Assembly: GCA_949825025.1 (NCBI GenBank)
Contig: OX463780.1
Span: 46,728,979 to 46,792,978, forward strand
Direction: 5' to 3'
DNA from: Siphlonurus alternatus
Lineage: Eukaryota > Arthropoda > Insecta > Ephemeroptera > Siphlonuridae
Length of the DNA: 64,000 nt
Made by a program: the position numbers and the translations under genes. Below, in pieces: positions 37,497-50,463 of this stretch. The stretch's first letter is position 1. Each line of letters opens with the position of its first letter. Below the pieces are notes generated by a model, which worked only from the letters and a program-made list of their open reading frames with translations, did not search any database and was not told the DNA's origin.

Positions 37497-37643
37497 CTGT
37501 ACCGCTTTCTGATTTATTGCACTAAGAGTTGCAGCAATATGAAATACAAAATGAGATGCAGATTTGCAGTTTTGAGAAAGGTCAACAAAGTTCAAGGTCA
37601 CCACGCCTCCTCAGACTACGTGACAACAATGCTCAACAAACAG
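37497..37643 (-). mobile_element. GTACACCTC-family element, truncated, inverted
   Basis: On the minus strand: CTGTTTGTTGAGCATTG, TTGTCACGTAGTCTGAGG, AGGCGTGGTGACCTTGAAC, CAAAACTGCAAATCTGCATC. This is the family's internal order, but the terminal GTACACC...GAACGTTAC part is absent because the plus-strand copy begins exactly there. The overlapping 65- and 73-codon frames are incidental. Confidence 0.65.
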
Positions 37644-37878
37644 AATACCTCGGGACACCACGAACTTTTATTTATATCCTTTGTTGCTCTGTTTTTACAT
37701 ACGAGGTCTATGGATATATATGGCGTGATGACTTAAAAATAAAAAGTTGATGGCTAGATTCGGTGCTTCTCGTAACTCCTTTAAAATTGTAAATGTGCGT
37801 CTCTTGTCTTTTGGTACTGCATAGTTTATAGCAAATAAGGTAAGGGTAGAGTTGGTTGTGTTGCGAGGTATCATGTAC
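37644..37878 (+). mobile_element. GTACACCTC-family element abutting an inverted copy
   Basis: Begins ATACCTCGGGACACCACG then AACTTTTA. Internal words are diverged (CTTTGTTGCTCTGTTTTTAC, GAGGTCTATGG, AAATTGTAAATGTGCGTCTC). It ends near GTTGCGAGGTATCATGTAC, whose complement partly matches the start. Likely inserted into, or recombined with, the inverted copy next to it. Short frames here are incidental. Confidence 0.6.
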
Positions 37879-38418
37879 ACGGAGTTGGATGGTCAAGCAA
37901 CGACGTCCGGCTTGATGCGACACCGCCCAATATGTGACCCAGGGAAGCTTACAATAAGAGACAGAGTACACTCTTGGACATATAAATTATCTTTATCGAG
38001 GTACAACAACATTTTATCTATCTTGTATACGGTTTGTATAAAACTGGATCTATTTCAATAGTAAATGATATCCTTTGTTTTTGTTATATTGTAAATAAAC
38101 TCTATCTCAAAATCTTTATATCACTTATACAAGAAAACGTGCTACAGTCTATTATTAAAACAAAGCGCAATTAAAATTTAGTATAAATTACCTATGAACT
38201 ACCTCCACAAACTATATTTCATGGCTATATAAAATTTTTTAACAGTTTTATTACTCAGTAAATGTTTATAAAAATACAATGATGTAGTAAATTTAAATTT
38301 TAAATTTTGTTTTGTTTACGGTGCAGTGAAGTTTAATCAACAAAATTTATTTTTATCTTATCATTATATCAACTAAAATCTTCAAATATTGAATTTTATT
38401 GGCTGAAATAATTAAATA

Positions 38419-38671
<253 letters not shown>

Positions 38672-38709
38672 GTAAAATTTAAAAATAATATTTATTAATA
38701 TTATTACAA

Positions 38710-38917
38710 GTCAGAAATTTGCCGCTCTGGTTTCGTAAGATATCGCATGGTCTTGAGTTTGATCTTAAAGCTAAAGAATATATATCACTTTACTCACTCA
38801 TGCATTCTCCATTAATTACCGATTATCCTAACTGAGTTTCCCATAGTTTCTTCAGTCACAACTAGACAAAAGCCGGGATAGATTACTTTAGATCATGGGT
38901 CAGTTTGGAAGGGAACC
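38710..38917 (+). mobile_element. tRNA-derived SINE, full-length copy
   Basis: The head has an A-box-like TTTGCCGCTCTGG (38718-38730) and a B-box-like GTCTTGAGTTTGATC (38750-38764), about the right distance apart for an RNA polymerase III promoter. After a variable stretch come ATCCTAACTGAGTTTCCC (38825), AAAAGCCGGGATAGATTAC (38868) and GGTCAGTTTGGAAGGGAAC (38898). This order matches the minus-strand copy at 6775-7022. There is no A tail; the upstream AAAT array is not part of it. Confidence 0.65.
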
Positions 38918-40431
38918 ACAAAATTCTAATCAATTCTGAGGTTCATATTTAACTTGGTTTTTGTCGTAAACGCTCGAGTGTCCTTCTGCTCGGCCAATGA
39001 AATTCTTGGTTACAAATAACAGCACCAATGACTGAAGACGTAACAAACACGACGAAAACAAAGTTAAATGTAAAACAGAGTATATAGGTCGGGTCCACAA
39101 AGAGCGGGAATTTGGTCTTTTGACCAGTAATAACCTCAGTTTACCTGAGGAAAATATGTACAAAATAATGAATGGTTGTGCTCATAATGTACTGTATATT
39201 TAAATGTTGTCATTTCTACTGCCAAAAATGGGCTTGGTCCATTCAAAACGTCCTGCAGAGCGTACATTTCAGATTATACCACCAAGGACACATGTGGTAA
39301 AATAATAAATCGTAACCCCAATTAAAATTATTTACCTCAAGTGAATTTTTTTTATATGTTATAATAAGATAGCAAGATTTAAATTTTTTAACATTGCAAT
39401 TTGTATACAGATCTACTTTTATATATTTAATTTGGTATTTTTTTTATTTTATAAGACAGGTTTATGTTCGTAATATTTTTATTTAGATTTATTCATGGGT
39501 AATTTATTTTTATTTATTTACCAAAAATAGAAGTAAACCGGACCTTATATATATAAAATATAATATTTACCGTAATTTTGATGGACAGTAAAATAGGTTC
39601 AATCAAAAAAACTTCCTCTCATGATTTGCATGCTAATATTTTTGACAGTGCAGATTTTGCTCACGCCAGAAAATGTTGCTAAATTGTGACAGCGAGTTGT
39701 TGGGAATACGAGACAGTGATTGATGCCACACAAAAAATATAAGTTATATAATATTGCTTGTAAAAAAAGTTAAAAAAATACAGTATTAGAAATAACATGT
39801 GAAATTTAATGTGCTAAATTTACAGCAAGGTTTATTTACACGTGCAGATGTAATGATATGTTAAAAATTAAGATAAAAGTGTTGTATTTACTGGCAATGA
39901 TCGCATATCACGAAAAGCATTCCTTTATAGAGGACATAAAGGACCAAGAGATGGCGCTGGTGTCTGAAAATTTTGCTCTTTGCATCGAGGATACGGCACT
40001 ACCAATAGCATGGGGAGAATCACACAAATTATCAATTTTTTAGGAAAGAAATCACTTACAAAGTTGAAATATTTTTTTATATTTGTCCGAAAGTATTTGA
40101 CGACTAATTATGGTGTTGTCATTTCTGTAAAATTATGCTGTGGCTGCTGACAGAGCATTTACATGATTTTACAATGTTAATCATAAACAGCAATCCTCGC
40201 CAGACGCACGTAGTTCCAGCAGTTACCACTATAGGTTCGCACTAATTTTATGACGCCAATAAGCTGGAAGGGAATATTTCGTTTAAATTGTATTTTTGTT
40301 GGCATGTTTTTATTGAATTTTAATGTTAAAAATGTTTTAATGTTAAGTGAAAAGAAAGAAACCATAATGATTTTATTTATTTAATACTCAATTAGATATA
40401 TCAGTTCTCATATTGCATTTAATCCATCATG
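38918..40431. other. AT-rich non-coding stretch
   Basis: No gene or element copy recognised; frames of 60-77 codons without motifs. Confidence 0.6.
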
Positions 40432-40573
<142 letters not shown>

Positions 40574-43500
40574 CGCTTAAAAAAATGAACAAAAATTTCA
40601 GTTTCATGAAACACCTTTAAAATTTTTTTTTTATAAATTAGCGTGTCAATTTTAATCAGGAAGCAATAAATCATCATTAATAAGTTATTTATATACCATA
40701 ATAAACACACATACAATGTTTAAAATTATATTTTTATTGTATTCCGTACAATTGTTTGTAAATTTTTACCAAAGGAAGTTTTGAATTATTATGTATATTT
40801 TTTTATAATATTTCATTGATGATAAATAACAACATCGTAATAAAATCTTCCTCATCAATTTCATTCAACACTTACAAACTACTTGTCAACATTTATCAAC
40901 AAGACCATCTGACGACAATTTTTCGCATTTACATAATCGTAAAATTGAGGTTTTTATCTTTATTATAAACACATGTTGAGTCTACATGTTACAGATAAAC
41001 ACTAAATTGAATTTTATGTTAATTTTATGATTATGGTTGATATTTCGACATAATATAGACAGTAACCATCTGTGGAGTTCAAATTATAAGGCGTCTAATA
41101 GGGCAATTACAATTTGATTGACGGTTGAATGTTTTTTTATAATATAAACTTTGGATGCATTCCAGTTAGTCTGTAGCTGAAGAAAAAGAGTTGCATGATG
41201 CACTAAAAATAATAAACATATAACAAACGCGGAAGCACAAAAAGTGTTTTTTAAATAATATATTTTCGGAATGTTTACATTTTCTGAAGCAGTAATGATG
41301 CGTGATATGCCTCTTCGGTTCCACCTTATGTTTACTCTTTTTATATATACAGAGGAAGGTTGATGGTATTTCGTTACTTCTTAAAGTGGCTTCGAATTAT
41401 TTTACTTTGTAACTTACTATATATGTATGAAGTTATTTATGAAGCCTTTTTTATATCTTAAATATGTTAATATACTCAAAATTATCATATGAAACTGAAA
41501 GTAAAATTATTAATTAATTTGATTGATGAGAACCCCAAGCATAGCATAACATAGCTTTATAACACTTTTCCAAGTTACCTACAAAAAACAGTGTCAATGT
41601 AAATAAAATAATTGCTGGGACAATTTGTTAAAAAATAATACCAATATTTCTCCTCAATAATTATTATTATTCTGTTTAATAAGCATTTTTACTGTAAAAT
41701 TTCGTACAATTATTATAATTTACAATATACAGTATGTTTCCTGCCTTTCGACGTACGTGTCTTACACATTCATAATGCTCTATTCGTACTTGTTATTAAT
41801 AAATGTATTTAGACTATTTGAAATTAGACTAATTAAAAAAAATGTAATAAAATACCAAAGTCTACTCAGCTTTCTAAATTTTGTTTGATGAATTTTTTGT
41901 ATTTAAGCAATATTCAATTTGATTAATTTCATAAATAGCTGCTTTTTATGTCTTACAATTAGTGCAATGTATATTCTCTTTAATTAACACTGCCAAGATG
42001 GAACATCTGCACCTATCACGTAATTTAGTACACTATAAAATAAATTGTCTATTTTTATAGTTAAAATCGTCCTAACATATTCAGATGATTGTCCATCAGA
42101 CTTGTATTTTTATTATTGCCTGTGTCCTCACATTGATAAGAAGTCCAATTAAAATGGATCAGCTGATTGACATCGTCTGGCAGTTTAATTGTTTAATTAT
42201 CACACGTCGATCTCAGCAATGAGAACAACAACGCTTGATTATGTAATTACTGTGAGTGATGAATTAATTGCAGTCACTCTGCTGGGATGTTCAATGAATG
42301 AACGGAGAGGTTGTTGACGCTGGTCGTGGAAGTTTGCAATGAAATTTAATTGAAATGTTATTTAATTCAACGTAACAATTGAAATAAATATTTAGTATTT
42401 AGTTTGGTAGTATTTACGTGTATTCTTCTATTTTCATTATAATACGATTAAAAAAAAATGCTTTCAAGGTATTGGAAAATATTATACTGTATAATAATTA
42501 TTATTGAAATTACATGGGCACGAAAGAAGGGGTTTATCAATAAATATACCAAGTTTAGTGTCATTGAGTTATTTTAGGCTGGCATGAATGTCTTTCTGGA
42601 CAATTCTTTAAAAAAGTCACACCAATTACTTATTATATCGCTTTTTTTTTATGAATATTTTAATGAAAGTATGTATTATCCAGCAGTGTTTATTTTCATT
42701 TCTGTATATTTTTTATAAGTTGCCATGGTTTTAGATCGAGTATCTGCTGTGCTTTATACTATATATACTTTTTTAACGTTTAATTTATTTTTAGTTCCCC
42801 AATGTGCATACAACGAGTCTCAAGATGACCATGAGAAAAAAATAACATGACACTCTGGTCCTTTTTAGAACATACATTTTTTTTAACGATAAGATGTACA
42901 TGAAAATAGTTTAACCATAAAGAGTCCAAGCTGAGATGTAATCTATATTTTAAACCAAAAATCTTGATAAGTACTTTTTGGCGCCACCTTTTTTTGTTGG
43001 TAACCCAATCACTTTACAGTCATAAATTTTAACCCATCAAACTTTGGTGGTAAAATTGATTTAATTGAAAGATAAAAAAACTACTTTTTTTTATCCCTTA
43101 AAAGGAGGAAGATAATTAGGCTGTGACGTCACTGAATATGTTTATGACCTTGCTGAAAGTGATCTGCCGGCATCAGGGTGGTTATAACAATGTTCTAATA
43201 AGACTCTTTACAATAAGCTATAACACGCTGAAAAGTCATAAATTTTCAACGGCGTCAATTGAAGTTCGCTCGTGCCTTGGTAAATGACGTGATATACTGG
43301 GCTTTAAGTGATCGTTTTTTTTTTAAACTTATATTAAGGGCACAGGCCAACTATGATAAATGTTTTTATATACATTTTATTTATTTTAATTATAACTTCA
43401 TGGTCACTTATACAAAAAAAATAATAATAAAAGCAATGAGAGTAAATTGTTTTAACTGATATTTTTTATTACGTTTCTAAATTTAAAATGTAATTTTAAC

Positions 43501-44343
43501 AAAATTTGTAATAATATGACGTTTCTACTACGTTATTTAATGTCCAAATTTCTAGGAAAAATTTCGGACATGTCACCACGGTTGACCTTAACATTTGATC
43601 TCATTATTATTTTAGCTAAGTTTTCCTGGTAGAAACCCAATACGATAATTTTGCATGCATGGACTTTGTAAATATCAGAGGAAAAATTAAGCATGACAAA
43701 AATTATATAAGATCTTTGACACAGTTAATTTCCTTATATTATACAATTGGTACTTCCAGGATTTGTGTATAATATACTTCAAGGCGCTATAACAACAATT
43801 TAGTTGTATTTTTTTTAATTTTAATATTCATTTTGTTAATTTTAATTAGTTTTTGTTATGATAGTATATTGACGTGAAATATTGCTGCATGCTGTTAAAG
43901 GTGGGCGGGAGGCCGTAACTGCCATCTATTGGAATTGTCTAGGAAGTAAATAATTATTTCCGTTTGTTTTGCAGTAATTATTATGAAACTATCTGAGGTC
44001 CTAGAGTAAAAGAGCCGCTAACCAATGTAAAAAGAATTAATAAGTTTCATTCAATTGTAACCCAGAAAAACTGCCAACAAATTTCTGAAGCGCCATCTTT
44101 TGAGCAATTTTTGTAACTCAATTCCAGAGTTGTTCTGGACAGATAATCTCAGAAACTTGAGTTTATAATTCAATCGGATTTTTACAGTAGATAGCTAATA
44201 ATATAGTGCAGGTATGGAGTTGGTTTCAAAACGATCAGATGAAAACTTTCCAAGAAAAAAAATGAAATGTACGAACACTATCAAAATGTCTTGTTTGAGC
44301 CTACCCCCCCCCACCCTTAACCATGTATGATCGAATAAAGTTA
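40574..44343. other. AT-rich non-coding stretch
   Basis: No gene recognised. Contains the transcription-factor-site-rich block at 42120-42330 and a TGACGTCA at 43124-43131. Confidence 0.55.
42120..42330. promoter_or_regulatory. Homeodomain/E-box-rich block, enhancer-like
   Basis: Dense sites: GATCAGCTGATTGACATCG (E-box CAGCTG beside a PBX/MEIS-like TGATTGACA), GCAGTTTAATTGTTTAATTA, GATTATGTAATTACTGTG and GATGAATTAATTGCAG. It is less AT-rich and less repetitive than its surroundings and has no element copy here. The density of homeodomain-type cores suggests a developmental enhancer, but TAAT cores are common by chance in AT-rich DNA. Confidence 0.25.
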
Positions 44344-44800
44344 TTAAGGTATAACCTGAGAATTTGTCTGTCAAGGTCAAGAGGCGTTGCTATAGTGGCA
44401 ACACTGTTTGCATTGGAATGCGCATAAATTTTTAGGAGGGGGTGGTGACAACAGTCCTTGAGAACGTTGCCACATTTCTCATCACATATAGGAAACGATC
44501 ATCGCCACGGTTCAAAATATATGAAAATAATTCAGAAAAATAGTCTAAAAAATTAGGTTTTAGTAAAAAAAAAAGTAAAAGAATCTGTTGTATAGTTTTT
44601 TTGCAATGCTAATTAAAAAATTTAACATTGGAAGGATACAAAATTCTCATTTAAATAAATTAATTATAATTAAACCAACGGTTAAAAAATTCCGAAAAAA
44701 TTCCGAGCTAATTTGACGATTGTTGTGAGTCCACCAAATTAATTTGAAGAAAATCTGTTGTAGCGAATTTTTCGTCCAAATTTCTCAGGTTAAGCCTTAA
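44344..44800. mobile_element. TTAA-flanked MITE, copy 2 (457 bp)
   Basis: TTAA at 44344-44347 and 44797-44800. Ends are GGTATAACCTGAGAATTTG and complement GGCTTAACCTGAGAAATTTG. Collinear with 15251-15721: shared TTTGTCTGTCAAGGTCAAGA, GGAGGGGGTGGT, CGATCATCGCCACGGTT and TTATAATTAAACCAACGG. Several small indels separate the copies, so neither insertion is very recent. No open frame of transposase size. Confidence 0.82.
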
Positions 44801-45814
44801 ATAAGAATAAGACACTGCCTATTAATGTTTTTTTTTAACTGTATGTTATAACTTGTCTAATCAGCTGATTTTGTGTTACAGGTGCGTGCTTTGTGGATGT
44901 GCGCAGTACCGTTGATGTCACAGTCTGGTATTTAAATCACGTGTCTCCTTAATTATTAATTAAATATTCCCATTAACATAAACTTTAAGAAACATTTAAA
45001 AGTTACGACCGTTATCATTATATAGTACGTATTTTTAAAAAAAATTTAACATAATTTTCATATAATTTAAAATGTTATTTAAAATTTATTAGATTTTTAA
45101 AATATTTAATTAAAAATGTCTTGGTAGATCATTAATTTGTTAAAATTTATTCTAATGGTAAACATGTTTACACAATACATGCAGTATAAATGGACAAAAT
45201 ATTAAAATTTAATTGACAGATGATATGAAATATTCTTTATATGAGAATTAACGTATGCAGGCAGAGATATTTTATATGCAGCTACCCTGCAGTGTAACTA
45301 TGTAGTTAGGAAGTTAGGAATTTACAGTTAGAACGCACCCTTTCAATAATAACAAAATTTAATTGTAATTTATGGCGACTAGAATATAAAAATTACGTAG
45401 GTCAAGAGATCTTAAAATTATTTATGTTTTATGCGGGTTTCTTTTTTGTTATTGAGTAATAGAAATTAATTTATAATTATTTATAAAATATTGTCTATAA
45501 ACAGAAATAAATTCATACTTGTCAGAAAGGGAATGGATTAATAATTGCCATCATTACTATTATTTATTAAGTTCAATCACATTGATTTTTTTTCAAACAA
45601 TAATCCCAATGATAAAAATAAGTTATGTTATATGAATCGGTTCGTGTATATTATTAAATTGATTAAGAATAAAATCCCAATAATTCAAAGCAATTAACTA
45701 ACAGTTTATTCACGCGTTTACTCCCCTCCCCCCCTTTCCTCAATTTGAACTTTTAACTTGCATAATATACCTCGAGAAAGCGTGAAAATTACTAAACCTT
45801 TCATAATTTGATGC
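44801..45814. other. AT-rich non-coding stretch
   Basis: No gene or element copy recognised. Confidence 0.6.
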
Positions 45815-45872
45815 ATGCAGCGCAGAACCAAGAGATAAAGAGATGCAGCTTTTCAAATTTGGGAGAGGTATA
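45815..45872 (-). mobile_element. GTACACCTC-family scrap
   Basis: The minus strand reads CCAAATTTGAAAAGCTGCAT, CTCTTTATCTCTTGGT, matching the distal internal part of the family. Termini are missing. Confidence 0.35.
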
Positions 45873-45937
45873 AAGCACTTATAATAATATTCTATAGGTA
45901 TCGAAATCGTTCTAGTTTATCACACCTTCAGCATATA

Positions 45938-46021
45938 TACTATCAGAACCAAAAAGTTGTACCCCTGAATAGCATATAAGCTCCATAAGGAGAGGGGCAC
46001 ATCTTTTTGGTTCTGATAGTA
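45938..46021. mobile_element. 84-bp hairpin MITE (TACTATCAG family), copy 1
   Basis: Arms of about 29 bp: TACTATCAGAACCAAAAAG then TGTACCCCT on the left, mirrored by AGGGGCACA, CTTTTTGGTTCTGATAGTA on the right. The loop has AATAGCATATAAGCTCC and ATAAGGAG. The copy at 58400-58486 shares arms and loop. The fold has the size and shape of a pre-miRNA. Confidence 0.8.
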
Positions 46022-46086
46022 GTCTGCTTGACAGCGCCTAACAGGGCAGAGGAAAATTTTGAGGTGTCCGAGGTACTGAAAATTCG

Positions 46087-46190
46087 CTACGTACACATGA
46101 CGGTGTTTAATACGTATCCGTTGACGACGCCTCATAAGAATAACATTATCCGTCGTCAACGAATATGTATTGAACATCATGTGTACGTAG
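46087..46190. repeat. Long hairpin with about 40-bp arms
   Basis: The left arm 46087-46129 (CTACGTACACATGACGG, TGTTTAATACGTATCCG, TTGACGACG) pairs with 46151-46190 (CGTCGTCAACGAATATG, TATTGAACATCATG, TGTACGTAG). There are a few mismatches, a 3-bp bulge and a loop of about 21 nt. It lies 66 bp from the TACTATCAG hairpin. No second copy was noticed. Short overlapping frames on both strands are incidental. Confidence 0.75.
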
Positions 46191-48399
46191 TGATTGATCA
46201 AAAAGCATCACATGTTGTCTGATGTTATTACTATTGAAGATAAGGAACAATAATTTACAATCTGGTCCCTCAATTCCTTATATATATATATTTATAACAG
46301 CAATATAAAAGGACATTTTTACAAGTCCAGTCATAAATACACCTCTGTTAGGGTGCAATAAATTGTTAGTAGTAGGACGTCGATAATATATAAGGCAGGT
46401 GCAGATAAGACACCCCAATTTACCAGGGGGTGTCGGTGATGTAATTACAAGTCATATTAGCATCAACCCCATTGAATGTAGCCGCGGTGTTGTTTAATGT
46501 TTTGTGCCCTTTGACTCAACTTGTGAAGATTGCCGCGATATTCTTCATTATTATGGTAAAATAACATCTTTCATATATAATATAGCTTTTACATAATACA
46601 TTAATCATTATATATTATCTGACATATTATTATGTTAAATTATTTAAATAAAATTTTTGTAAGTTCAAAAAAAAAAAAAGGGTTCTAACCCTATGAATTT
46701 AATATTTTCATTTTTTTTTTACATAAATTATTAGTATCAAGAATTAATTTTATAGCTAATTATATTTAAATTTATAGAATTTTTAATATTTTTATCTCTT
46801 CGTGACTCAAAAAAAGAAAAGGTCCCTAAGGCTAATTAATCTTCATACAAAATCCTCCTTTATCAAATAAATAAAAACACCCAGAATCTTTAACTTGGGA
46901 TGTGCAAGTCAATAGAAATTGGATCTCTCACGATCTCCACGACCTTATAGGAACCTCGTGCTATTTGCAAGGGGGGCGTGGCAATGTAAGATGGTATTTA
47001 GGAGCGGCTATGACTTATGACGTGTGTGGAGTGGTCAATCACTTTGTAATTATTATTAGACGTCATGTGATCAGCTGATAGTCACGTACACACCTCAGCT
47101 GCGGGTGTTAATAACCTGCATGCTCATTTTGGTGTGCTAAATATATCGTGTAAATATGGAGGACCAACAGAGAACATGTTAATCTGATTTCTTCGTGATG
47201 ACGAGTTGGTGCACTGTAAAGCCATCGTTGGAGTCGTTTACTATAGCTCGATTGCATGAATTAAGTCTAACTTAAATCCAGAATTAATTTTGATTGTTGC
47301 TTGAATTGGGCTTACTCATCACCTATATGCAAAGTTGAAAATTTACGTCTTTAATTCATCCTTTATACATCTTATTACGTCTTCTTTTTGTTCTTATCTC
47401 AAAACACATCTTATTTTCTCCTCGCTCCAAGAGACGATGAAATAGAGAAAATATTCCTGTATGACATTTTATGCTCAATAAGAGGAAATGAAACGTAATA
47501 TCGTCTTTTCCACTATTTTTTTTCCTCTAAAATGGTGTAAAATTGGTGGGAATTAGACTAATTGAGAGAAAACTAGCTAAATAGCGAATAAAAGATTAAA
47601 TTTATTTCAATTCGGGAATAATAAAAAAAATTGTTATGTTAGATTTAGAAGTGAGAGTCGATGAAAATTGAAAATTTATGCAATATGTCTTTAAAGCCAC
47701 ATGATATTTATGTATACAAAGGTTTAAAATAAGATAATTTATTTTAAACTTCAGTAATTTGACAGTAAACATTTCTTCTCTGTTGCTTCTGCATTGTTGC
47801 ATAGAGAAGAGAAGATTTTGTTTGTTCCCATCATGCCATAATATATTGTATAACCAATTAATATTCACGTTACAATACAAACATATTTGCAACACTGAAA
47901 AGTGGGAGGGGCAAGCCATGAATATTTGAATATTTTGCAACGTAACCCTGAGGTATTGAGTTTCAATTATCATTCAGACTCCGGCACAGAGTCGTTACGT
48001 TGTAATGCTGCTGGACACTCCGTACATGCTCAGTACAGAGAGAATTACTAAGTACTTCAACCGGACCCTACCTGAAATATTTCGGCCGCTCCTCTTGCGA
48101 CGTAACTATAAAAACATCACGAGAATTTGATGACGTCACTCAATATGTGATTGACATTTGATTGGCTGTGTCGCAGATCGGTAAACTTGAAGATGTTATA
48201 TATGTGACATAAGAAGACATACTAATTAAATCAGACAAAATTATAGAATAATAAAAAAAAATAAAAAAAAGAATGGAAAACAACCTTTATAAAACATAAA
48301 ACGTATATGATGGATACCTCGGTACAGCACGATTTTTACCCTTATGTGATTTGTTACAGATGTGTAGATTTGCAAGTTTGGGGGATGTATTAAGAGTAA
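46191..48399. other. AT-rich non-coding stretch
   Basis: No gene recognised. The longest frame of the window, 123 codons on the minus strand (47602-47973), has AT-driven composition (Ile, Asn, Leu, Phe), no motif and no promoter, and I do not call it. An E-box-containing patch is at 47035-47105 (GATCAGCTGATAGTCACGTAC, GCAGCTG-type words). TGACGTCA at 48131-48138 is followed by ATTGGCTG. Confidence 0.5.
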
Positions 48400-48766
48400 G
48401 GTAACACGCCCAATTTTAAAAAAATTCCCAATATGAACATTATGAAACATATCTTAAAATGTTCTTCTCTACATCCCCTATTGCAGTGCGCTAAAATATC
48501 AGGCATACAAATTCAATCTATATAGGTTTTGGGTTATTAATTTTTATATATACAGTTGGCTAATTTAACATGGGAGTTCCAATTTTCCATATATTAGTCA
48601 ACTTTAAAAATTCATAACTCGAAAACTTGATCGAATTTGTGTACCTGATATTTCAGCTACTGATATAAGGAGATTTAGAGCTAGGAGAACATTTTAAGAT
48701 ATGTTTCATAATTTTCATGTGTGGGATTTTTTTTTTTTTTTTAAACATTGGGTGCGTTACGTTACC
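48400..48766. mobile_element. 367-bp foldback element
   Basis: The left arm starts at 48400 with GGTAACACGCCCAATTTTAA; the right arm ends at 48766 with CATTGGGTGCGTTACGTTACC. Both contain GAAACATATCTTAAAATG then TTCT or its complement, and AAATATCAGG... ACAAATTC words, giving about 130-bp arms with indels. The asymmetric centre is about 90 bp. It begins inside and abuts a GTACACCTC fragment on its right. No relative was found in the window. Confidence 0.7.
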
Positions 48767-48779
48767 CATAAGAAGAATA

Positions 48780-48880
48780 TACTCGGTAGCCATCCCAAAA
48801 TCGTTCTAATACACCTCGTGGCAACGTCCACAAAAAGAACAGGTGTAACGTTTGTGCTGCCTAAAGGTGTACATGTTTTC
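48780..48880 (-). mobile_element. GTACACCTC-family terminal fragment
   Basis: The minus strand reads TGTACACCTTTAGGCAGC, ACAAACGTTACACC, TTTTTGTGGACGTTGCCACG, GAACGATTTTGGGATGGC: the first half of the family with a recognisable terminus. The second half is missing; the foldback at 48400-48766 lies just beyond, so its insertion may have cut this copy. Confidence 0.6.
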
Positions 48881-50274
48881 ATGGGCTTCAATGAATTTTG
48901 AGATAATTAACAAAGGTACTTTTTACTACATGTATAAAAATATAAGTAGGAATTAAAACAACTGATTGATGACAAGAAATTATAAGTGTATACTTTAATA
49001 TTAAGCTCACTTCATGCACTTTAAGACCATAATGATCCACTGCTTGCTTGTTATAGAAATATAGCCTTGATTTTCAGTATAAATAAAGCTCATTGTTGTG
49101 TATATTAAATATTTAAAGCCTGAGGCTATACAACAATGGTTCATTGTTTTAAACAGCAAGGTGCATTGTCGTACACTGCAATTAGCATCATGTAGCGTGC
49201 AGTATCGAACATTTCCCGTATTAAGTCTTGCGTGTATTAAATAAACAATATAAAGATAATAGTAAGTAATTTACAACAGTGTATACAATTATCTGTCAAG
49301 GTGTTTTAATTATTATCATTACAATAATATGAGTTTTATGACAAGTGTTTTGTTATAACAACCTGTATTTATTTTAGAATATACGTCTGTGTGGAGAGCT
49401 GAATGTTTTTGTTGTTCCTTATCGTCAAGTTCATTAGATTTAATGCTGTCCTTATGTCCCTCCCTCAGTCTGAAATGTTAAGAAAAAAAAAAATAAAAGT
49501 CTCTTATCAACCTTATTATACACATTGTGTGATTTGGATTAGAAATGAAATTACTCTGATCGATGCGTCTTTCTATTATAAAATTATAGTCGCATAATTT
49601 CACATATACTTTCAAAGCCGGGAATCTATATCTCCAATTTGCTGCAAGGATGTGACTCGTGGAAAAGTGAACATTTTATCACGAAATTCATGGAGATACT
49701 CGGCTTTGAAACTAGATAAACTTTTTTTTTTAATAAAGTGCTTAAAAATTATCGTATAATTATTTATATGCTGCAGGTAAACTGTAAAGCAAATCATCTG
49801 TTAAGATTATTTCTTGAATTTATGAGACAACATTTTTATACAACAGAAGTAATTTATACAACAGAAGTCATCTTATTTTTAGCATTATATAAATTATACT
49901 AAATTATAATGTGTTATAAAAAATGATAATGACTTGCAACTCCATGTGTGTATGACTTAAATCATTGTTAATATTCATAATTATTTTTTTAAGCGATGAA
50001 TATTAAATACAAATTATAAGGAAGTAAATAAATAATAAATATTATTAATAGCCGGATGACGTACATGAAGACAATACAATGGAGATCAATGGGTAAATGA
50101 TAAATGATGGAGGTAACTGTATGTATGGATTTCTACGAATTATGAATTTCAATATTTCTGTTAAACATATTTTTGATCACCATATTCTAATACAAATTAG
50201 ATTCTAGGAACTATTAAATCGTAATTTAAGGCTTTAGTTTGACGGAAAGACAGCGCACACAGAGGTGTGTTTAT
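48881..50274. other. AT-rich non-coding stretch
   Basis: No gene recognised. A diverged inverted repeat, TTTCAAAGCCGGGAATC / GATACTCGGCTTTGAAA, spans 49610-49711. A short direct duplication, TTTATACAACAGAAGT, is near 49835-49868. Confidence 0.5.
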
Positions 50275-50463
50275 GTGTACACCTTGAGACACCACGAACG
50301 TTACCTCTATTCTGGTTGTCTATTGGAGGCATGGTGAACGATTTGGAATGGCTAGACTGGTTACTTTTCTTACCTGCCCATTAACTGCAAATCTGCATCT
50401 CTTGGATCTGCAGCAATAGCAATGACTAAGTCATGTTAACATTTATAATGTCCCGAAGTGTAC
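50275..50463 (+). mobile_element. GTACACCTC-family element, full length
   Basis: Starts GTGTACACCTTGAGACACC, ACGAACGTTACC; internal CTCTATTCTGGTTGTC, GAGGCATGGTGAACGATTTG, GAATGGCTAGACTGG, CTTTTCTTACCTGCCC, TGCAAATCTGCATCTCTTGG. It ends AATGTCCCGAAGTGTAC, mirroring the start. About 189 bp. One of the best-preserved members, useful as a family reference. Confidence 0.75.

Noticed and set aside
47602..47973. 123-codon minus-strand open frame, the longest in the window
   Set aside because: Composition follows AT-rich sequence, there is no domain or signal, and no promoter or splice context. A frame this long is expected by chance in 128 kb of two-strand sequence.
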